Origin: Clostridiales bacterium
Lineage (GTDB): Bacteria > Bacillota > Clostridia > Oscillospirales > Acutalibacteraceae
Length of the DNA: 8,952 nucleotides
Reading direction: 5' to 3'
NCBI GenBank assembly: GCA_014799585.1
Contig: JAAVHU010000003.1
Coordinates: forward strand, 1 to 8,952
Shown here: positions 5,618-8,952 of the stretch, one piece after another
Numbering within the stretch: position 1 is the stretch's first letter
How the letters are laid out: each line of letters begins with the position of its first letter
The notes under the pieces: model-generated
The model's database searches: none
What the model was told of the DNA's origin: nothing
What the model saw: only the letters and a program-made list of their open reading frames with translations
Made by a program: the position numbers and the translations under genes

Positions 5618-6265
5618 TTATCTTTTTGTAACAGATACTGGTGTTAAATATAAAAAATTGAGATAGTCGTCATATTCATCTATTTTTGCAACAATATGAA
5701 CATTGTCCCCTGTTTTTATCATATCCGGTAAATATCCCTCTTCTAATCCTAAGTCATAATTGCATACACCATCAAAATAAAAACTAAAAGCTTTCATCTC
5801 ATTTTCTACATAGTTACCGTCATACATAAGTATATTATAATAACCCTCCAAATATTCTATTTTATTTTTTATAGATGGCTTTTGATATTTTTCAACCAGC
5901 AATATGTTCCCGTCAAATTCTATAGTTCTATACTGATATTTATCTACAAATGATTTAATTTTTTGTTCGAGTATTTCATCGCTTTGCTCAACAAATAGAT
6001 CAGCAAATTCTTTGCAATTATCTACTGTTAAAATGTAATTATCATCGACTTTGTCTTTGTTATCCAAAACTATTGCACTACTAACTTCCTTGGTTATAGA
6101 TTCATCCTCAATTGTATGAATTTCGCTAGTTTGCGATTCTGTATCAATCGTTCCAGGATGTGTTTTTTCAATAATAGCCATAACACCTATTATTCCAAAA
6201 AGAACTGCTAAAACCACAAGTAAAATGCGTATCTCTTTAATATCTTTTTTAGTAAATTCTTTCAT
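5618..6265 (-). CDS. Membrane-anchored DUF4839 / tRNA_anti-like (OB-fold) domain protein
   Basis: A 215-residue protein. Residues 1-13 are rich in Lys and Arg, and 14-32 are a clear membrane helix (ILLVVLAVLFGIIGVMAII). By the positive-inside rule the rest lies outside the cytoplasm. Residues 33-78 are a Ser/Thr/Glu-rich linker. Residues 79-213 resemble the DUF4839 family, judged from memory rather than a search: LTVDNCKEFADL (79-90), YRTIEFDGNI (112-121), YYNILMYDGNY (142-152), GDNVHIVAKIDEY (186-198) and LTPVSV (207-212). No lipobox and no catalytic motif is seen. GAGG lies 8 nt before the ATG. The gene looks more AT-rich than its housekeeping neighbours and separates khpA from rimM. It is preceded by a structured leader with terminators and no clear promoter of its own. 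Molecular function is unknown. Confidence 0.85.
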   Translation of the reverse strand: MKEFTKKDIKEIRILLVVLAVLFGIIGVMAIIEKTHPGTIDTESQTSEIHTIEDESITKEVSSAIVLDNKDKVDDNYILTVDNCKEFADLFVEQSDEILEQKIKSFVDKYQYRTIEFDGNILLVEKYQKPSIKNKIEYLEGYYNILMYDGNYVENEMKAFSFYFDGVCNYDLGLEEGYLPDMIKTGDNVHIVAKIDEYDDYLNFLYLTPVSVTKR

Positions 6266-6304
6266 ATTTATATCCTCAATAATTCAATTTAGCTATAAAG
6301 CAAT

Positions 6305-6329
6305 AAAAAAAGACGTAGCTAAAGCTACG
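6305..6329 (-). terminator. Terminator hairpin upstream of the DUF4839-like gene
   Basis: On the minus strand CGTAGCT pairs with AGCTACG over a two-base TT loop (6329-6323 with 6320-6314). TC and seven T (6311-6305) follow. It sits 40 nt before the start codon of the membrane protein gene, in the position of a leader attenuator or of the 3' end of a separate small RNA. Confidence 0.7.
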
Positions 6330-6331
6330 CC

Positions 6332-6356
6332 AAAAAACGCACAGCTCTAACTGTCG
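6332..6356 (-). terminator. Weaker terminator-like hairpin directly after the 115-nt inverted repeat
   Basis: On the minus strand CGACAG pairs with CTGT(G)CG, with one bulged G (6355-6338). It is followed by six T (6337-6332). The stem is only six pairs, so alone it would be weak. With the hairpin at 6329-6305 it forms a tandem pair. Confidence 0.45.
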
Positions 6357-6476
6357 CCAAACAAATTTAACACATATTGCAAAAAAGTATGTGAAAACAG
6401 AGCATGCATTTTTATCAAAAGATAAAAAAACACACTTTTTGTGCAATACCGTATATTAAATTTGTTTGGCATTTTT

Positions 6477-6505
6477 AGTATATCATTTCGTGATAATATA
6501 GTCAA
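6477..6505 (-). promoter_or_regulatory. Sigma-A promoter for the structured RNA / DUF4839-like unit
   Basis: On the minus strand TTGACT (6505-6500, five of six) and TATACT (6482-6477, five of six) are 17 nt apart. TGA directly before the -10 makes an extended -10. Seven bases downstream lies 6470, the first G of the 15-bp inverted-repeat arm. The promoter sits 16 nt past the khpA terminator tract, so it starts a new transcription unit. Confidence 0.7.
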
Positions 6506-6520
6506 TCAATTATTGGAAAC

Positions 6521-6553
6521 AAAAAAGCCGTTTGAGTATTTGTACTCAAACGG
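6521..6553 (-). terminator. Terminator after khpA (bidirectional)
   Basis: On the minus strand CCGTTTGAGTA pairs perfectly with TACTCAAACGG over a CAAA loop (6553-6543 with 6538-6528). C and six T (6526-6521) follow. T-rich sequence also follows on the plus side (6554-6559), so it could work both ways. It begins only 7 nt beyond the khpA stop codon and closes the ylxM-ffh-rpsP-khpA block. Confidence 0.88.
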
Positions 6554-6560
6554 TTTTTTA

Positions 6561-6794
6561 TTAATCAATTTCTACAGAAATTCTTGCATCATTTCTTGTT
6601 GCTGCTGCACGCATAACAACACGAATAGCTTTGGCAATTCTGCCCTGCTTGCCGATTACTCTGCCCATATCATCCTCAGCAACATGAAGATGATAAACAG
6701 TTACGCCTTCTTCGTTTGGTTCGTCAACATCAACAGAAACTGCATCAGGATTATCAACTAATCCCTTTGTTATGGATATCAACAAATCTTTCAA
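6561..6794 (-). CDS. khpA: KH-domain RNA-binding protein KhpA
   Basis: A 77-residue single KH-domain protein (YlqC/KhpA family, formerly UPF0109). It binds RNA through the GxxG loop, here G48-K49-Q50-G51 in GRVIGKQGR (44-52), and in several Firmicutes partners KhpB/Jag in small-RNA and cell-envelope regulation. It opens with MKDLLISITKGLVDNPDAV, typical of the family. The start is taken as TTG at 6794 because the perfect AGGAGG (6808-6803) ends 8 nt before it. A longer reading from GTG at 6803 would put the start codon inside that site. It follows rpsP after 44 nt that contain an inverted repeat. Confidence 0.93.
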   Translation of the reverse strand: MKDLLISITKGLVDNPDAVSVDVDEPNEEGVTVYHLHVAEDDMGRVIGKQGRIAKAIRVVMRAAATRNDARISVEID

Positions 6795-6811
6795 AGAACA
6801 CACCTCCTGTT

Positions 6812-6841
6812 TAATCTTTGAATATCAAAAATTAAAGATTA
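6812..6841 (-). promoter_or_regulatory. Intercistronic inverted repeat between rpsP and khpA
   Basis: On the minus strand TAATCTTT (6841-6834), which begins in the rpsP stop codon, pairs perfectly with AAAGATTA (6819-6812) across 14 nt. A smaller alternative hairpin, TTTGA-TAT-TCAAA, lies inside and uses part of the same right arm. The structure ends 3 nt before the khpA AGGAGG. It may affect khpA translation or RNA processing. There is no T-tract, so it is not a terminator. Confidence 0.35.
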
Positions 6842-7081
6842 AAGGATGCCTTCTTTTTTAAGAATATCCTTAACGGTATCTGTTGGCTGAGCACCGTTAG
6901 CAATCCACTTTTTAGCCTTTTCAGCATCAATGTTAATTTCAGCCGGATCAACCATTGTGTTGTATGTTCCGATTTCCTCGATGAATCTGCCGTCACGTGG
7001 GAATCTTGAATCTGCTACTACTACACGATAGAAAGGAGCTTTCTTTGCGCCCATTCTGCGAAGTCTGATTTTTACTGCCAT
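6839..7081 (-). CDS. rpsP: 30S ribosomal protein S16
   Basis: An 80-residue S16, a 16S rRNA-binding protein of the 30S body needed for assembly. It shows the family sequence throughout: [20 protein letters not shown] (1-20), [20 protein letters not shown] (21-40) and the C-terminal [11 protein letters not shown]. The start is the ATG at 7081 with GGAGG 8 nt upstream; a five-codon longer frame to 7096 lacks support. The 81-nt gap to ffh is extremely AT-rich. It contains TTGATA with TATAAA 15 nt away, a marginal promoter candidate, so rpsP may be driven by read-through from ffh, by its own promoter, or both. Confidence 0.97.
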   Translation of the reverse strand: MAVKIRLRRMGAKKAPFYRVVVADSRFPRDGRFIEEIGTYNTMVDPAEINIDAEKAKKWIANGAQPTDTVKDILKKEGIL

Positions 7082-7162
7082 TTTTGTTACCTCCAAAAAT
7101 TGTTTTTTATATATTATTTATTATATTATCAAACCCATATATTAAATTTGGTTTAATACGAA

Positions 7163-8557
7163 TTAAAAGCCGAAAGGATTATTGCCTTTCATACCCATCA
7201 TTTTCTGCGCCATTTCGGGATTTTGCTGCATCATACGGCGCATCTTTTTGCTCATTTTAGGTCCGCCCTTACCGCCTGTAAACTGGCTCATCATTTTTTT
7301 CATCTGCTTGAACTGAGCCATAAGCTTATTGACATCCTCAACACCCATTCCGCAGCCTGCCGCAATTCTGCGTTTTCTGGACGGATTGATGATATCGGGA
7401 TGTGCTCGTTCCTCTTTCGTCATTGAATAAATGATGGATTTAAACCTTGTAAAAGCACTTTCATCAATATCGGAATCTTTAATCTTATTTCCAATACCGG
7501 GTATCATTTTGATTGTATCTTTAATACTGCCCATTCTTTCAATCTGAGCAAACTGATCAAGAAGATCATTGAAATCAAATTTATTTTTTGCAAGTTTCTT
7601 TTCAAGTTCAGCCGCTTTCTTTTCATCAAGGCTTTGCTCTGCTCTTTCAATAAAGGAAAGTACATCGCCCATTCCAAGAATTCTTGAAGCCATTCTGTCC
7701 GGATGGAAACTTTCAAGATCACCAAGCTTTTCGCCTGTACCAACAAATTTGATAGGCTTGCCTGTTACAGCTCGAACGGAAAGTGCGGCACCGCCACGTG
7801 TGTCACCATCAAGCTTTGTAAGAATAACACCATCAATTCCAAGTGTTTCATTAAAGCTTTTCGCAACATTAACAGCATCCTGACCTGTCATTGCATCAAT
7901 AACAAGCAATATTTCATTCGGATGAACCGTAGAGCGGACATTCTGAAGTTCCTGCATAAGCTCTTCATCAATATGAAGACGGCCTGCCGTATCAAGGAAA
8001 ACATAATCGTGACCATGATCCTTTGCATACTTAATAGCCTCTTCAGCTATTTTAACAGGATTTTCAGTGCCCATTTCAAAAACAGGAACACCAACCTGCT
8101 CGCCCACAACTTGAAGCTGTTTGATAGCCGCAGGACGATAAATATCGCAGGCAACAAGCATAGGTCTGTGACCTTCATTTTTAAGTTTTAAAGCAAGCTT
8201 TGCACTATGGGTTGTTTTACCCGAACCCTGCAAGCCGCACATCATAATAACTGTTGGCGGGCGGTTTGCGATTGCAAGGCGGCTTTCAGTTCCGCCCATA
8301 AGCTTGGTTAATTCTTCATTAACTATTTTAATAACCATCTGACCGGGCGTTAACGATTCCATAACATCTTCGCCAACGGCACGTTCGGTTACATTTTTAG
8401 TAAAATCCTTAGCAACCTTATAGTTAACATCCGCCTCTAACAAAGCAAGGCGAACTTCCCTCATTGCTTCTTTAACATCTGCCTCGGTTAATTTACCCTT
8501 GGCACGAAGTTTTTTAAAGGAATTTTCAAGCCTTTCGGAAAGACCTTCAAAAGCCAA
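7163..8557 (-). CDS. ffh: Signal recognition particle GTPase Ffh (SRP54)
   Basis: A 464-residue protein that binds signal sequences on the ribosome with SRP RNA and docks to FtsY at the membrane. The N domain is at about 1-90. The G domain has a P-loop GLQGSGKTT (108-116), DIYRPAAIKQL (138-148), DTAGR (189-193) and TKLDGDTRGG (247-256). The M domain from about 330 has the RNA-binding NPSRKRRIAAGCG (391-403) and a Met-rich tail (MKKMM, MSKKMRRMMQQ) that forms the signal-peptide groove. It is full length. The start codon is TTG, which gives the usual MAFEGLSERL beginning; GGAG lies 9 nt upstream and the ylxM stop 17 nt upstream. No other start would fit the family. Confidence 0.98.
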   Translation of the reverse strand: MAFEGLSERLENSFKKLRAKGKLTEADVKEAMREVRLALLEADVNYKVAKDFTKNVTERAVGEDVMESLTPGQMVIKIVNEELTKLMGGTESRLAIANRPPTVIMMCGLQGSGKTTHSAKLALKLKNEGHRPMLVACDIYRPAAIKQLQVVGEQVGVPVFEMGTENPVKIAEEAIKYAKDHGHDYVFLDTAGRLHIDEELMQELQNVRSTVHPNEILLVIDAMTGQDAVNVAKSFNETLGIDGVILTKLDGDTRGGAALSVRAVTGKPIKFVGTGEKLGDLESFHPDRMASRILGMGDVLSFIERAEQSLDEKKAAELEKKLAKNKFDFNDLLDQFAQIERMGSIKDTIKMIPGIGNKIKDSDIDESAFTRFKSIIYSMTKEERAHPDIINPSRKRRIAAGCGMGVEDVNKLMAQFKQMKKMMSQFTGGKGGPKMSKKMRRMMQQNPEMAQKMMGMKGNNPFGF

Positions 8558-8574
8558 AAGTAATCACTCCATTA

Positions 8575-8937
8575 TTACTCGCCAAGCATATCGGCAAGTG
8601 CTTTAATTTTTGCAGCATTGGAAGAAATCTCCTTTGAAAGGGTGTGATTTAAATTGTAATCACTAATTTCTTCTGCACATTGCTTAATTTCGGCAAGACC
8701 CTGCTTAACCTCGTTAAAGCGTTTTGCAAGACCAAGGCGATTTTCCATATCAAAAAGCTGATTTTCTGCTCTTTTTATAGCATCACGAACACCTTGGCGG
8801 GTTATTCCCTCATTTTCTGCAATTTCAGAAAGGGACAAATCTTCATCATAATAATAAATGAGAAAATCATGTTGCTTCTGCGTCAGCATTTCACCATAAA
8901 AATCAAGAAGAAATGAAATCTCCAAATTCTTTGCCAT
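8575..8937 (-). CDS. ylxM: YlxM/p13-like HTH protein, SRP-associated (UPF0122)
   Basis: A 120-residue protein. It starts MAKNLEISFLLDFYGEMLTQKQ, the family beginning. A sigma-4-like helix-turn-helix at about 33-58 (LSLSEIAENEGITRQGVRDAIKRA) is followed by a helical C-terminal half. YlxM is encoded next to ffh in Firmicutes and reported to stimulate the SRP GTPase cycle; a DNA-binding role is suggested by the fold only. GAGGGGG lies 6 nt before the ATG at the very edge of the window. The gene is complete. Anything upstream, commonly ftsY, lies outside. Confidence 0.94.
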   Translation of the reverse strand: MAKNLEISFLLDFYGEMLTQKQHDFLIYYYDEDLSLSEIAENEGITRQGVRDAIKRAENQLFDMENRLGLAKRFNEVKQGLAEIKQCAEEISDYNLNHTLSKEISSNAAKIKALADMLGE

Positions 8938-8952
8938 TTTTATCCCCCTCGC

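Larger units (their letters stand above)
6305..6470 (-). ncRNA. Candidate structured RNA (small RNA or attenuator leader)
   Basis: The minus-strand RNA predicted to start at 6470 begins with GCCAAACAAATTTAA. This pairs perfectly over 15 bp with TTAAATTTGTTTGGC at 6370-6356. Inside lie a 7-bp helix (6448-6442 with 6381-6375), a 7-bp helix (6440-6434 with 6388-6382) continued by 3 bp across a two-base bulge, and an 8-bp apical hairpin with a UUUU loop (6428-6421 with 6416-6409). That is about 40 pairs in 115 nt. Two terminator-like hairpins follow at once. Promoter, fold and terminators together indicate an RNA gene or regulated leader. I do not recognise an Rfam family. A single long irregular hairpin recalls 6S RNA, but it is short for that. 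A MITE is the other option, though no target-site duplication was seen. Confidence 0.5.

Noticed and set aside
6356..6470. Insertion-sequence remnant or MITE
   Set aside because: There is a 15-bp terminal inverted repeat, but no target-site duplication, no transposase remnant, and a promoter placed exactly at the edge favours an RNA. Kept only as the alternative explanation.
6795..6803. GTG start for khpA at 6803
   Set aside because: The GTG overlaps the AGGAGG ribosome binding site; TTG at 6794 has ideal spacing and gives the family N-terminus.
7569..8191. Plus-strand open frames of 104 and 162 codons over ffh
   Set aside because: The minus-strand Ffh is full length with all GTPase motifs; the antisense frames show no family signature.
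1..8952. CRISPR arrays, tRNA or rRNA genes, SRP RNA next to ffh, phage or defence genes
   Set aside because: None found: no regularly spaced repeats, no cloverleaf, and no SRP Alu or GGAA-type domain in the intergenic stretches.

Overview
The window looks like chromosomal DNA of a low-GC Gram-positive bacterium, most likely a clostridial Firmicute (Oscillospiraceae/Ruminococcaceae-like). The evidence is the AT-rich base composition, strong AGGAGG-type ribosome binding sites, a ylxM-ffh-rpsP-khpA-rimM-trmD gene order, an HPr with both His15 and Ser46, and hairpin repeats beginning with GTAGGG on the minus strand. The family assignment is inference. All eleven genes lie on the minus strand, so transcription runs from high to low coordinates.

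Region by region, in the direction of transcription: ylxM and ffh (8937-7163) encode the signal recognition particle GTPase and its HTH partner. They are followed by rpsP (ribosomal protein S16) and khpA (KH-domain RNA-binding protein), and a strong terminator closes this block at 6553-6521. Positions 6505-6305 hold the least ordinary part of the window. A good sigma-A promoter has its predicted start exactly on the first base of a 115-nt imperfect inverted repeat. The repeat is followed by two terminator-like hairpins and then by a 215-codon gene for a membrane-anchored protein resembling the DUF4839 / tRNA_anti-like family. This cassette sits between khpA and rimM, which are neighbours in many Firmicutes. 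It ends with its own terminator (5605-5570). A new promoter then leads into rimM-trmD (16S processing and tRNA m1G37 methylation).

The usual next gene, rplS, is absent. Instead ptsH (HPr) follows with its own extended -10 promoter and terminator, and then uvrC (nucleotide excision repair). A near-consensus promoter with a palindrome in its spacer drives the last operon: rsmD (16S m2G966 methyltransferase), coaD (CoA biosynthesis) and a 184-residue alanine-rich coiled-coil protein. These three genes overlap by 4 and 8 nt. The operon ends in two tandem hairpin repeats that also read as intrinsic terminators on the minus strand.

The genes together serve ribosome assembly, rRNA and tRNA modification and protein targeting, with repair, carbon regulation and CoA synthesis beside them. 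No CRISPR array, tRNA, rRNA, transposase or phage gene was seen. The strongest candidate for something undescribed is the promoter / structured RNA / double terminator / DUF4839-like gene unit at 6505-5570.
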